From: Dermatophagoides farinae
Taxonomy: Eukaryota; Arthropoda; Arachnida; Sarcoptiformes; Pyroglyphidae
Assembly (NCBI RefSeq): GCF_024713945.1
Contig: NC_134683.1
Span: 436,501 to 500,500, forward strand
Direction of reading: 5' to 3'
Length of the DNA stretch: 64,000 nucleotides
Shown: piece by piece, positions 23,074 to 35,027 of the stretch
Position numbering within the stretch: the stretch's first letter is position 1
Layout: each line of letters begins with the position of its first letter
Notes under the pieces: model-generated
Database searches by the model: none
Told to the model about the DNA's origin: nothing
The model's input: only the letters and a program-made list of their open reading frames with translations
Made by a program: the position numbers and the translations under genes

Positions 23074-24625
23074 GATGATGATCGTCAAAGATGATCAAGG
23101 ATGAATCACATTTCAATCGATTAATTTGTTGCTGAAAAACTGAAAAAAAATCAATGTGAATCAAATGCTGATGATGATGATCATTATTGTTTCACCTGTT
23201 TCTTTTGCCGTTGTTTGATCACGTTGAACACGTGTGTGTGTGTGTTGTTGTTGTTGTTGATATTGTTGTCTTGTGTGCGTAGTAAACGAAATCAATCAAT
23301 CAATCAATAAAACAATTAACAAAATTTGACATATAACATAAAAATTGCGGCCGGCATTCGATTGACTCTCAATTTTTTTTTCTTTGTTTGCACTTGTTTG
23401 ATGTGATGACTCGTTTGATTCATTTTTTTTCTCTTCTTGTTTCTTGTTTCACTGTAATTACATGCACAAACACACAACAACAACAACAAAAGATAATTTC
23501 TTTTTTATTATCAAAATCTCAAAATCATGTCGATGATGATGATTATTATATTTGATTATGATGATAATGATGAATTGATATCAGCAACAGCAACAAGCCG
23601 AAGCAGAGATATTTTCGAAGTCAAATTACACCTACCCACTATTTTAACAGATTCGGGAAATGAATAATTTTTTTTTGACAAAGTTTCTTATTCTTTTGTT
23701 ATCGATTGGTAAATGATCGATTGATTAGTTTTGTTTCGATTCACGATGAATATTGATTGCATTCACATTTTGAAACAATATTTGGGAAATTTTCAATATT
23801 TTTTCAATCACATCTGGCAATCTTTGTTTGTAATGAAAATTTTCTGGTAATTTCAATTTTTTTCGGTTGTTGAAATGCCTGTGCCTGCCTGGCACATGGG
23901 TGAATTATTCTGAAGATGAAAAAAAAAGATTTTTCATTTATTGATTAAACACATTCTCCAGATTCTGATTTTTTTTCAGAATATCGAAAGTGGTGGTGGT
24001 GGTTGATAGTAAAACACGATCATCATTTCATCATTTCGTTAGTTATGATTGAAATCAATTTTCATTTTCAATCAATTGCTCTGTTCTCTCCTCCTCTTCA
24101 TTTTATTTTCTACCATCGATCGGCTAAAAAAAGAAAATACTTTTTTTTCTCTTGTAATCCACACACACACACACACATACCATCTTCATCATCATCATTG
24201 CAGATATCCGGGAATATACCTCTCTCTTAGAAGTGGATTACAAGAGAAAAAACAACGACGACGACGACAACGGTGATGACGACAACAACGGATGGTAAAA
24301 ATAGAAACATCAACATAATTGGATTAATTTAGGACAAAGAATCTATACAAAAAAAAATCGGGCAATGTACGAACGTACACAAAAACAAACAACGACGAAT
24401 GGAATTTCTTTCAAAATAATTCCAATCATCATCCGATACTGTTTGGCCATCATCAACACAACTATTTTGATCAATGATGATAATCCACACTATATACACC
24501 CAGCCAGGAGGGGGGTGATTATAATGTATTTTGGTGTCATATGTTTATAAAAAATCAATCAATAAATCAAAATTGATTGCAAAATTTAAAACTATTCCAA
24601 CACAATAAATTAAATTAAACTTTAT
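23074..24625. other. Intergenic region upstream of SUR gene
   Basis: This holds the SUR 5' region and the 3' side of the next minus-strand gene. It contains TG/GTT runs near 23230, CAA runs near 23475, a perfect 20-bp inverted repeat at 24143-24252, and a G-rich patch near 24510. No convincing coding sequence was seen. Confidence 0.5.
24143..24252. repeat. 20-bp perfect inverted repeat with 70-base spacer
   Basis: The left arm at 24143-24162 reads TTTTTTCTCTTGTAATCCAC and the right arm at 24233-24252 is its exact reverse complement. The spacer holds a CA run and a non-repetitive stretch with GATATCCGGGAATATACC. A transcript of either strand would fold into a long-stem hairpin. No target-site duplication is obvious. 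It is not recognised as a known miRNA or element. Confidence 0.8.
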
Positions 24626-25387
24626 TTATTTTGGCTGATTTTGTTTATTTGTTGTCGAAGATGGTGATTGTATCTTGTTTTCATTTTTATTTAAAATATT
24701 TTTATCCTGATTTATCTTTGTTGTTGCCATTGTTTTTGCTGCTGTTTTTTGTTGTTGATCAAATTGTTTCGTTTGCTGCTGCTGTTGTTGTTGTTGTTGT
24801 TGTTTCAACACCATTTGTGTGGCTTTAAATTGAAATTTTTCCGCTGGTATACGTTCTGGATTGAATAGAAATGATAGACTTAAATCTTTAACAACACTAT
24901 TGGATCGACCACCATCAACCAGTGAACCGATCGATGTTGATGATGATGATTTTTGTGGTGATATCAGATTTGCTGGTGATGGTGATTTACCAATCGGCTG
25001 TGGTGATTGCGGTGATGGTGATGATACTGGCGTTGGTGGTAATGCAACAAGTGGGGGAACAAACGAAGATTTCATCGTAGAAGTAGTAGTAGTAGCAGCT
25101 GCTGTGGCACCTGTTGATCGTATTGATTTAATACCGGAAACAATTGTTGATGCCGTCGTAGAATCTTTTTGAAGAATTGTTGATTTTTTCATTCTCCTTT
25201 TATCAGAACTTTTCTTTTCAACAACAACAACACCACGTTGCAGTGTTGTTGGACGTCGTCGTTTATTTTTACCAGTGGCATTGGCAGCACCATATGATTT
25301 ATTGCGTCGAAAACGTAAACAAATAATGATGACAACAATCGAAATGATCATTATCATTGATGATACTAAAATGGTTGAAATGAACAT
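24626..25387 (-). CDS. Single-pass membrane protein with Ser/Pro/Gln-rich tail
   Basis: A single open frame of 253 residues on the minus strand. The N-terminus is one long hydrophobic helix (residues 1 to about 28, with MIMIISIVVIIICL) followed at once by RFRRNK, so it is probably a type III or signal-anchored protein with a cytosolic tail. The tail has a basic patch (KNKRRR), Thr/Ala and Ser/Pro-rich stretches (SPSPQSPQP), a more ordered patch (SLSFLFNPERIPAEKFQFKA) near residue 180, then a run of ten glutamines and a Lys/Asn-rich end. I do not recognise it. The start was set at the first ATG in the frame, placing the helix at the extreme N-terminus. It could be the last exon of a longer gene. 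Its promoter region is shared with the divergent gene at 25979. Confidence 0.5.
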   Translation of the reverse strand: MFISTILVSSMIMIISIVVIIICLRFRRNKSYGAANATGKNKRRRPTTLQRGVVVVEKKSSDKRRMKKSTILQKDSTTASTIVSGIKSIRSTGATAAATTTTSTMKSSFVPPLVALPPTPVSSPSPQSPQPIGKSPSPANLISPQKSSSSTSIGSLVDGGRSNSVVKDLSLSFLFNPERIPAEKFQFKATQMVLKQQQQQQQQQQTKQFDQQQKTAAKTMATTKINQDKNILNKNENKIQSPSSTTNKQNQPK

Positions 25388-25978
25388 TATCCACCGATTT
25401 AATTGATTTTTCAATGATTGATTCGATCACACAATCATAATGGCCATATTGATTGTGAACATTTTAAATTGATAAATGAGAATTGTTTGAGAAAGAAAGA
25501 GAATGGAAAGTGGAAAAATTCTATAATCGAATCAAATTTTGCAAAAAAAAAAGAAAATTAACTTTTTGGAAAATTTTTCTTTTCAAATCTCAACAAAGGA
25601 AATGATTATGAGATCGATGAGTCATCATTAATGTATTGTCCAACTGTTGACGATATGATTATCGATTATCGATTATATTGGAAGATTGAAAAAAAAATCT
25701 AATCAAAAGAAAATAAAATACAACAAGAAAACAATCTCGAAAGAGAGACAGCGATGACTAAGTGATGATGAACATTATCAATTATTTTTTTTTTCGTTGT
25801 ATACAAATATCGATCGTTGTGATGATAATCGATAGTCGATGACCAAGACAGCAACAACAACAACAACATAAATAAATTCAATTTAAAAACGTTCGAATTT
25901 CGAGTTTACATTCCACAGTTGGAAATTTCCAATTTTTGGATTCGACTAAAAAATTTTTTTTTTACCCAAGAAAATAAA
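25388..25978. other. Divergent intergenic region
   Basis: A 591-base gap between genes reading away from each other, so it probably holds both promoters. It is AT-rich with no clear TATA box; ATCGAT-type strings (for example GATTATCGATTATCGATTA near 25660) recur. No gene is seen. Confidence 0.45.
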
Positions 25979-26305
25979 ATGTCCACTACATCAACAGTGA
26001 ATATCGTTGAACGTGATCTTCAACAGCTAATCAAACAAGCTCGACGATTACCAACGGATGATCTTGAACCATGTAAAGATTGGACCAGACAAGAAATGGT
26101 ACGTGCACAGAAATTGTATGAAAAAATTAATCGTTTGGTCATACAATCAACGCCGGTTATATCATCGGATCTGTTTAATGAAGCACGTGAATGTTGTAAT
26201 CAGCTTGATTTATGGATCAAACGTTTAGAACAGAATCTTACATCAGCAAATCATTCTACATATCATACATTGGTCGATTTAGGCAAAGCAAATCAATCAC
26301 GTTGA
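25979..26305 (+). CDS. Small helical protein, unrecognised
   Basis: A single-exon frame of 108 residues. It has no signal peptide or membrane helix. The sequence looks like two or three amphipathic helices (VERDLQQLIKQARRL at 9-23; WTRQEMVRAQKLYEKINRLV at 35-54; DLFNEARECCNQLDLWIKRL at 64-83) and a short polar tail. Composition is balanced and non-repetitive and an in-frame ATG follows an A-rich leader, which argues for a real gene although no family came to mind. A small subunit of a larger complex is a reasonable guess, nothing more. AATAAA lies at 26392-26397, and the gene is convergent with tripeptidyl-peptidase II. Confidence 0.65.
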   Translation: MSTTSTVNIVERDLQQLIKQARRLPTDDLEPCKDWTRQEMVRAQKLYEKINRLVIQSTPVISSDLFNEARECCNQLDLWIKRLEQNLTSANHSTYHTLVDLGKANQSR

Positions 26306-26572
26306 TCATGATGACTATTTTACATAATGGACATTCAAAAAATTTCAAAATCCTGTCCACAGGTCATCATCATTGCTTATTTTTGATTCTAAATAAATTC
26401 AAAATTTGTAATCTTTTCTCATAAATTCAAATTAAATTTTATTTTTCATTTTATTATTTCATTATGTAAAAAACAAGGCGTTTAATAATTATAAAAAAAA
26501 GATCCACACACACACACACACACAGATACAAAATTAAAATGAACAAAATCATTATTCAAATGATGATTGAAT
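26306..26572. promoter_or_regulatory. Convergent 3' region with poly(A) signals on both strands
   Basis: Plus-strand AATAAA at 26392-26397 serves the small gene; minus-strand AATAAA at 26443-26438 and 26455-26450 lies about 120-130 bases after the TPP2 stop. A CA run occupies about 26503-26524. Confidence 0.45.
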
Positions 26573-29500
26573 TTAGAATTTTCGATAATCATTAGGAAAT
26601 TTTACATGAATTTGCCGTTCCAAATGATTGGCTAGATGTTGCCAGCCAAGCTGTTTGAGTGCATGTATTATACGATGTTCATTGTCCATTTTATTTGAAC
26701 AGAATGGATCTCCATCACTAGTGCTTTCACAGCCATTTTCATTTGGTACCAAAGTTGATGACGTGGTTGCGGATGATTCATCCTGTTTTTTGAGCATAAT
26801 CTTTATGAAACGTGCATAATGACCATTGAGAAGTAAATGTTTTTCAGCAAATGGTAAAGTTTTCGAATCACTATAAATATTATCAACAAGTAATGATAAT
26901 TTTCCATAAACATCTTCAATATTTTCATATAAATTTGCAATCTCAACGTCCGGACAATGAGCACGGCGATGTTTAATCAATCGACATAATTGTACACCTT
27001 TTATGACCAAAGTGTCCAAAACTATCGATTTATTATTTTCGATTCTAAAACATTGAAACAAAAAAATTTTTTTTTTTTGTAAATTCAAATTCTGCAAAAT
27101 AAACCAAAAACTTACTCTTTGGCCTTTGATTGTGAAACAAGAATTCGTTTTGTATCCAATTTGAGAGTAGTATAAGTTTGAAGAAAATCTTGAATCATTG
27201 GCTCGAGAATTTTATTCGCCATTTCAATTTGTTCTTGCAGTTCTTTTTCTTTGTAATATTGCCAATCATCACCACCATCTTCTTTGGCTTTATCAATGGT
27301 TTCAGCATCACAACTGGCTGTTGAATGTGGATTTTTGATCGGTTCCTGATAACGAGCTTGTAATTTGGCCAATAAAAATCGTGAATCCACTGCAACGGCT
27401 GGGTCGGCTTCAAGAATTTCTAGATATTTTCCTTGTAAATTTTTATCCAATTTCGCAATGAGACCGATTCTTATTTCATTTAAATCTTTATCAGCTTTGG
27501 CTGTGGTAGCGAGGGGAGATGATTTTGAATCGTTTGTTGAGTCCGTTGAAGACGGTGATGCTACCGCAGTAGCTGCAGCTGTTGTTGTTGTTGTAGTTGA
27601 TGATGAAGCTGAAGATTTATTTTTATTTGCCGCTACAGACGATGATGATCCATCACAATCAATCATTAATTCAATAGGAAAATTTGTCGAATGTTTTCCT
27701 TGTTGATCATTGTTGGAAAGTGTAATATTACTACAAAATATTCCCGGAAATTTCACTGGAATCTGTTTCGATCCAATTATACATGACCCATTTGAAATGT
27801 TCGATATAAATAACGGTACAGTTATATTTGGTGGCAATGAAATCGATGTTGCTTTTTTACTTTCATTACCAATAATGGCTTGATAATGTGATGAATATAT
27901 TGGCAATGTTATTGCATCACGTAATTGATGAATGATTTGCAATGGTAATTCTTGCAAATGTTCCAATTGTTTGATAGACTCATGTCGTATCTGTAGCAAT
28001 ATTTTGTATTCACCTTTTTCCAATTTAACGTTATACTAATAAATTGATGATCATTTTAGTGGGAAAAAAATGAAAATACATGGATTACTTAAAATTTGAA
28101 ACAAAAATCGTCAAAAATCAAAAAAAAAAAAAAACAAACCTTTGATGGATAAGCATCACCTGTTGCTAAATGCTGTTTATTCATATCGAATAACATCCAT
28201 AATTGTGATTCATATGGAGATTCATACAAGCAATCCGATAACAATGGAAATGATATCCGAAATTCACTACTTTTCAACTGGTTTTTTTTTTTTTGGTTAA
28301 AAAGAATTAAATTAAATTTTATCATCAATATTCAAATCAATACTTACCAATTTAAGTGAATAAGTTAAAATTATTTCATAAATAATTTTTCCTTCAGGCC
28401 ATACATCACGAAAACCAAGTGGTCGAATCTTGGAATCCATTGGTTTGATTGAATGATAAAATTTTTTAAATTTCAATGATGGATTTATCTTCACGACTTG
28501 TTGTCCATAATTTCGCACATCAATACGTGTGATACAATTACTGGCAACAATACCACAATGATTCGATGTGTTAACTAAATTGATACGATCAAATTCCAAT
28601 TCAACAGTAGTCTCAGTATCCACTGAACATGACCACCATTTACCAAAACAAATTTCCATTGTCAGTGAACCGATGACATCAAAATTATAACGTATATCTG
28701 AAGCTGGTGGAATGGGAAAAAATTTTTGAAATTCATGATCACTAAAACGTTTTTGTGTCGGTAATTGTTGTGTGTGAATAACATATTTTCCAGTTTCTGT
28801 AGAATGATTATTACGTATCATAATACGAGCTGATGTTGTATTCTCCGGTACCGCTACATAAACTCGTTTAATATGACCGGCACGAAAAATTTCCGTAAAT
28901 TTATATCGATCATTTTCACTAAATGGATAAGAATATTGAAAATTATTAATCGGAAAAAAATGAAATTTTTTTTTCGGTTTACTCACATGACCAATGGTTT
29001 GATGACAGTGACAAGAATTTTAAACGATGGTCCTTTTTCACAACATCGTACATCATAGGCTTCGATCCATGTTTGATTGAAAGTGCCATCGACCAATGAG
29101 CTTGGATCAATACGAACTTGAAATGATCGAGCCGTATAAGTAAGATTCAAATATTTGGGACATTTTACCCATGTTTCCGAACAGGTTAGATTGAAATTCA
29201 TTTCAAAATTGATTTTATCATCTTGATTTTTATCTTTAAACAATTCCGGTGTAACTGTCACCGTATGCATGGATGGTTTTCGTGTTTGTTCCAATTCTCG
29301 AAGATAAATTCCCATTTCATTATTTGATTGACCACTGCCACTGCATGTAATTCGAAAATGCATATTACGTTCACCAAGTTGACGATCAAAAGTGGATAAA
29401 TGTTCAAAAGCCTTTTCCACCTGAACCATTCCATTTCCATGTGATATTGGTTCGAAATTTGGTACTTTCAATGCAGTATTCTCCAAACTCATCTTTATGG

Positions 29501-31026
29501 AATACGGTGTGTATGGGATGGACCGTTGTTTCACGGCTGACAACAACAGTGCTACACAACCGCAAACATTAGGCGAAGCCATCGATGTTCCATTCATTAG
29601 AGCGCCACTTTTGAGTGCCCAATTTGCTACAGATGTAATGGCACCACCGGGGCCACATACCGAAACACCAAGAGCACCATTACAAGCTGGACCACGTGAT
29701 GTCCATGAATACGCGGATCCTGGCAATTTTTCAAGCATCGAATATTCAGCCAACATCATATCCGGTGTAACATATGCACCAACACTGATTATTTTATCTG
29801 GTTGCATGGCATTCAATGCTCCTATCGTTGTAAGAGCTGGACCAGAATTTCCAGCCGCCACCACATAAATAAGTCCGTGTTTATTGATTAATTCATTTAC
29901 CAGATTTGATAAACGACCATCAGCCCAATGGCCAGATTCACCATAACTCATATTGATCACGTCACAACCAGATTCAATAGCTTTTATAAATGCACGAATA
30001 ATAGCCGATCCTGTTTCCATAGTTTCAATACGTCTATCACCAATAACAATGGATACAATCTGTGCACCAGGTGCAATGCCATTTCTATCTGGATCATTTG
30101 GAAAATTTGCTGCAGCAATCGATGCAACATGTGTACCATGATTTGAACATTGTCCAACAATTTCCAAAAGATTTCCATCATCATAAATATTAACGCCATA
30201 ATTGAATTTATCACGATCTGAAATTGTTCCATATCTAAGACACTGACGATAATTACCTAAAATGGTACATTCATCTAGTCGACCTTCACCAGTTGTATCG
30301 ATACAGGCTTTCCAATATTCACCATCATGAAACACAATGCAATCGAATGTTGGCCCAAGATCAGAAATTTTCGCTTGTGCATCTTTCAATAAATCAATCT
30401 GTGATTTTAATTCTTCACGTTCCAACATAACATTGATTCTTTCTTGTTGATTTTCGATATTTTCATCATCTGGATGTTTCAAACGAAATGTTTCGTAACG
30501 TTTTAAAGCATCAGCCAAAAATGGTTTATGTTTGGGCAGGAATTCTTTTTCCAGATAATCTTTTTTCACACGCGCTCGTAATGTTGATGGAAATAATTCA
30601 TAAATATTTTTCACACCAATATGATATTTGCCTGTTGGATTTTTCCAATCATCTGGAATCTGCAGAACAAAAAAAAGTAGATGGTTAGGCTTTTCTATTT
30701 TTGGTCACTATACCAAAACCAAAACAAACCTTTAGTTTACGTTTCGTTAAACCAACGATATAACCATCAGCGTCTGGTTCAACTATCGTAGATGTATCAA
30801 CATCACCAGCACCTGTGGCATCCATCATATCAACGATTTTCGGTTGACCATCACTGGTAACCGATAAACCACATGCACCAGGATCAACACCAGAATCAAA
30901 TATAGCAATACGTACACCACGGCCATCGAATGATGGATATTTAGCTAAAAATGAAGATGCTTGTGTTTCACGTTTCGGCAGCAAAGCTTGAAATGGAAAT
31001 TCATCAAAATCATGACAACTACTCAT
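26573..31026 (-). CDS. TPP2: Tripeptidyl-peptidase II
   Basis: Six exons on the minus strand: 31026-30730, 30659-28987, 28918-28348, 28277-28140, 28035-27116 and 27044-26573, giving 1356 residues. TPP2 is a giant cytosolic subtilisin-type serine peptidase that removes tripeptides downstream of the proteasome. The catalytic triad is visible: Asp in [10 protein letters not shown] (residue 44), His in NHGTHVAS (about 273) and Ser in NGTSMASP (about 458); the oxyanion Asn is in VVAAGNSGP (about 370). The long Asp-to-His insert typical of TPP2 is present. The C-terminal half holds the TPP2 spindle-assembly domains, with an extra Ser/Thr/Ala-rich linker of about 60 residues in exon 5. Human TPP2 is 1249 residues, and the added length is mainly this linker and the acidic patch before the last exon. 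The start is supported by [20 protein letters not shown], which matches the family N-terminus. Confidence 0.95.
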
Positions 31027-31668
31027 TTTCGTAGCGTTTTATTCGTTGCTTTTTTTGTTGTTGAATTAATCGTCGTATTTCGATAATCGATGTTTTTATA
31101 CCAAAAAAAAAATCGTTCGATTGTTTTTTATTGATGTGGATGTTTGTTGTCAATCAATCGATTATTGATCGGTGGTAATAAAAATGAAATCGTGAACAAT
31201 TGGGCAACACCCGAACACGAAATTTAATAAAACTTTGATGGACTTTATAGAAATTACAAACCGTCGTCTGAATTTGATTTTTTTTTTTGCTGGCTCATTG
31301 CATATTAACTGTTTTTGCGCATGTCCATTTTGAATCAATTTTATCGGGTACTCAAATATTCCACCCCTGGTTTGGGAAGCACAGAAAATAACATAATAAT
31401 AATTTTACTTTCAGTTTGTAAACTAACTTCGAACTGTGCCGCTATATTTCTCGAAAAACCGGGGAACACAGACGGGTATTGGTGAAAAAAGAAAAATCAA
31501 GTTGATTAACCTATCGTGTGTTAATAGGCGAATTTGTTTTTCATCGATGAAATTTTAATTTTTTCCGGTCAAATAAAAATTTAGCTTTTCTTTTATTTTT
31601 ATTGCTGGGTGAGGAAAAAGAAAAAGAAAAAAATGACAATGGAAATTTGTAGATTTTTTTTTTTGCTT
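31027..31668. other. TPP2 promoter region and erlin 3' region
   Basis: A 642-base gap between two minus-strand genes. The part at about 31300-31490 has more complex, GC-richer sequence than its surroundings, with TTTTTGCGCATGTCC (an NRF1-like half site) and GAAAAACCGGGGAACACAG. It is the likely TPP2 promoter. No TATA box, RNA gene or coding frame was recognised. Confidence 0.4.
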
Positions 31669-32703
31669 TTAGGCGATGGACGATTTTTTCGACGACGTTG
31701 TCATATTCATCATCATTGTGGCTGGATTATCCGTGGCTGTAATCGATGATGATGATTGATGAGTGGATTGAGCCGATTGTTCAGCAACAAACATTTGTGG
31801 AATATTTGAACCGAAATACATTTTTGCATTGGCAGCAATAGATTCATAACGTTTTAATTCTAAATATTCAGGCGTTAATAACAAAGCATTGGCTTCTGCA
31901 AGTTTTGCTTTCGTCAGAAATTCTGCTTCAGCATGCATTTTTTGACGATTAAATTGCATTTCATCTTCGATTATGGACATTTTTTTCATCGATTCTTTTT
32001 CATTCACTTTTTGTTCATTGATAATTTGTGCAACTTGACTGTTTTTTTCAGCTTCAATAATCGCTTTTTTACGTTCAGTTTCGGCATCTTTTTCAATAAC
32101 TTTTTGTCGATGTATCGATATCATTAGTTTAGTTTTTTCTGCTTCCATTATTTCATAATTCTTCCGTATTGCTTCGGGTATTTTTGGCTTCGTAACACGT
32201 ACCGCTTGTACGGTAAGACCAGGTGCGAATTCATTCAAATCTTTCTGAATGGCCGTTCGTAAATTTTCATCAATTTGATCAAAAAGATCAATATAAACTT
32301 CTTGTAATGAATGACTTGAACAAAATTGATTCAGTTCATGATGAATTTTATTAAATATCAATGCTTTATCATAATCGGCTGTATAATTCCGAACAATATC
32401 ATAAACAGCGGATGGATGCAATATATTCACCACTTCGATACGGTCAAAATAAATCATAACACCACCAGAAGTACCGCATGGAACATTTTTCACTTCATCT
32501 GTTTGTAATGTCACCTGAATGGAACGATATGTCGTAATGAGTGGTATCATTAGATGAAAACCAGGACTAGATATCTGTGTTAATAAGGCACCACCACGAT
32601 AATAGACACCTGAATGTCCTTCATCGATTTTATGTACAGAATGAAATAATGCCATCGATATGATCACTATTATCATTGCAAATATTGGTGCTAAATTTGC
32701 CAT
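31669..32703 (-). CDS. Erlin, ER lipid-raft prohibitin-domain protein
   Basis: Intronless, 344 residues. Erlins sit in cholesterol-rich ER domains, form large ring complexes and direct activated IP3 receptors and other clients to ER-associated degradation. Residues 3 to about 22 form the N-terminal membrane anchor. The SPFH/prohibitin domain follows, with near-invariant blocks: [13 protein letters not shown] (29-41), [20 protein letters not shown] (65-84), [20 protein letters not shown] (106-125), [16 protein letters not shown] (132-147) and [13 protein letters not shown] (169-181). A coiled-coil rich in Lys/Glu occupies about 185-255, and the oligomerisation segment [15 protein letters not shown] and [10 protein letters not shown] follow. 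The Ser/Thr/Met-rich tail (about 310-344) is poorly conserved. Only one erlin is present here, so it could correspond to both vertebrate erlin-1 and erlin-2. Confidence 0.96.
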   Translation of the reverse strand: MANLAPIFAMIIVIISMALFHSVHKIDEGHSGVYYRGGALLTQISSPGFHLMIPLITTYRSIQVTLQTDEVKNVPCGTSGGVMIYFDRIEVVNILHPSAVYDIVRNYTADYDKALIFNKIHHELNQFCSSHSLQEVYIDLFDQIDENLRTAIQKDLNEFAPGLTVQAVRVTKPKIPEAIRKNYEIMEAEKTKLMISIHRQKVIEKDAETERKKAIIEAEKNSQVAQIINEQKVNEKESMKKMSIIEDEMQFNRQKMHAEAEFLTKAKLAEANALLLTPEYLELKRYESIAANAKMYFGSNIPQMFVAEQSAQSTHQSSSSITATDNPATMMMNMTTSSKKSSIA

Positions 32704-32775
32704 TGTGGATTTTATTTTTTATTTTTTTTTTGAAAATGGAATAAATCTATTCGAAATTATCTATCTGTAATAGGT

Positions 32776-32786
32776 GGGGGGGGGGG
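32776..32786 (+). repeat. G11 homopolymer upstream of erlin
   Basis: Eleven guanines in a row, preceded by GGT, in otherwise strongly AT-rich sequence, 73 bases upstream of the erlin ATG. On the erlin sense strand it is a C11 run in the probable leader or core promoter. Confidence 0.9.
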
Positions 32787-34333
32787 TAATTTAAGAATTT
32801 AGAATTTTCTTGGTAACAAAAAAAAACCTACCTCGGTTTTTTGTCATCAATCAATCGATTTGATGACAATAATATTTTTGTTTCAATTTTCGATTCGACA
32901 ATTACGACAAAATCAATCAAATTACAGACAGAAAAATAAAACATATGACACATTTTATCATCATTATTTTATTATAATTTCCACCGGTAGATGTTGCTAG
33001 TTTTTTTTTCTTTCCAACGAGAGAAAAAAAAAACGTTTATCTACGTTTACGGATGCTGATGATGACAATTAAATGAATGAATTTTTTTTTTAAACTGGAA
33101 AATGGAAATTTAAAAAAAAAATTATTACATGAATAATTGATTATTCTATTCGATTCATCTGTTTTTTTTCCAATTCCGATTCTTGACGTCACTGATCATA
33201 CATTCAATGTCAATTTTGAATGTACATCCTGGCGTATTTGTTAAAAAAAAAAAAAATTCAAGTAGCTAGTTTGTTTCTGTTTCTGTTTTTTTTTCTTTTC
33301 TTTTCTTTTTTTTTCTTTTCTGTTGTGGTCAATACATTTTTTTTTAATTTATGTCGTTTCCACCACCACCACCATAAAAAAATAAACGTAAAAAAATTGA
33401 CGCAAATTGATTGATTTTTGGAAGAAAATGAAAAAAAAATTCCGTTTCACATACGTTCATCGTTTTTCTGAAATGAAATTTTTGTGGAATTTCATTTTTT
33501 TAAATTGAAATTTGCAAGAATTCCAACAACAAAAAAAATTCGTTTGGAGTTTGCTTTGAATTTTAGAAATTTTTCTTTTGAAAAAACAAAAACGCCAATA
33601 ATTTCATAAGAAAATGATTGACAAGTGATTAATGAAAGACAATGACATTTGTGGTCTGTTGTATGTAAAAACAAAGAAAATTTTCACATTTAGCCAATGT
33701 GAACTATGAAACGATGGAAAATCCTCATTGTTTTAGGTTTTTTTTCTTCTTCTTCTTCATCTTCATCTTCATCTTGATCGTCGTTCTTTTTCTTGATTAC
33801 ATATCTTGTTAAGAAATTATTTCTTCATTGACAAATGATTAAGATAATGTAATATTTCGATTGATTCGATCAAACGAATTAATCAATCAATCGATCGATC
33901 GATAGTATCATCATTATCATGTACGTACGATAATATTCTATTTTGAAAAAAAACCACAAAAAAATGGTGAAAAAAAGCAAGAGTAACATACCCAATGGCA
34001 AAAAAAAACGAGAAAAAAATGAGAGAGAGAGGTAGGAGGATGAGGATTTTTTTTTTCGTTGTTGTTGTTGTTGTTGAAACCTTATTATTATCGTCATTAT
34101 CATCCTCTTCCACCATAAGCACCACCTTTACCGCTTTTGCTTGAAGAAACAAACAAACAACAATCATCATCATCATCAACATGAATCCACCATGTTGTTG
34201 TTGTTGTTGTTGTTATGAACATTGAAAAAAAAGATAATCAAAATTAACTGTATTAAGCGCATACACACACACACACACATTTATGACTGAAAGGATGGGT
34301 CTGCGTTTTTCATGAATAAACGTGAATCCAGAC

Positions 34334-34348
34334 CATATATATATAAAT
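34334..34348 (+). promoter_or_regulatory. Candidate TATA box for ELOVL A
   Basis: CATATATATATAAAT lies about 690 bases before the ELOVL A ATG. It would imply a long leader or an unseen leader intron, so support is weak. Confidence 0.25.
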
Positions 34349-35027
34349 GATGATGATCAGAACATTTTTTTCCAACCATTTGTTTGATCGACAATTCTAA
34401 TTTCACATCTTTTCGATTCATATTTGAATAATTTGAATTCAAATTGATAAGTGTTTTCTCTCTCTCTCTCTCTCTCTCTTTCAAGTGCTGTACTGTACGA
34501 AAAAAAAAGAAGGAGATTCGTACTGTAAATCATATTTTTATTTTTTTTTTGATTTTTGAACATCAAAGAAACTAGTCCTTCTTTGCCTAGCTTAAAGGCA
34601 TTTAAGAGTTAAGCCCAAACAAAAAAAAACTGTAAAGAGAAAGTGTGTGTGTGTGTGTGTGTGTTCGAGTGAGAGAAATTTGGATTGATTTTTTTTTTCT
34701 TCAAATCTCATTTGCCATCGTTACTGTTGCTTTTTTGTTTTTTTGTATTTTTTTTTCTGTTGACCATAAAACGAACGCACCATCATCATCATCTACGACA
34801 TCGACAACAGCAACGATAACAACGAAAATCCCAACAAATCATCATCAACAACAACAACAACAACAAAAAAATTCTCAAGTTTCTCACCCAATTAAATCCA
34901 CCCACACACACACACACACATACACACACATACTTACATACTCACAATCATACGCCCAAAAATACGCCCACCAATTTCAATTGAATATTCTCCGGTTTAT
35001 GCAACAAGTAACAGAAAAAAAAACAAA

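Larger units (their letters stand above)
32704..35027. other. Intergenic region between divergent genes
   Basis: About 2.3 kb between the erlin start (leftwards) and ELOVL A (rightwards). It contains an 11-G run at 32776-32786, TTC/CTT tracts near 33290 and 33745, TTG runs near 34060 and 34200, a CT run near 34460, a TATA-like string at 34334, and TG and CA runs near 34645 and 34905. A short non-repetitive stretch at about 34570-34615 is unexplained. Confidence 0.5.

Noticed and set aside
29497-29868. 123-codon plus-strand open frame
   Set aside because: It is antisense to the protease domain of TPP2 in the best-conserved exon; codon bias of the real gene opens the opposite strand.
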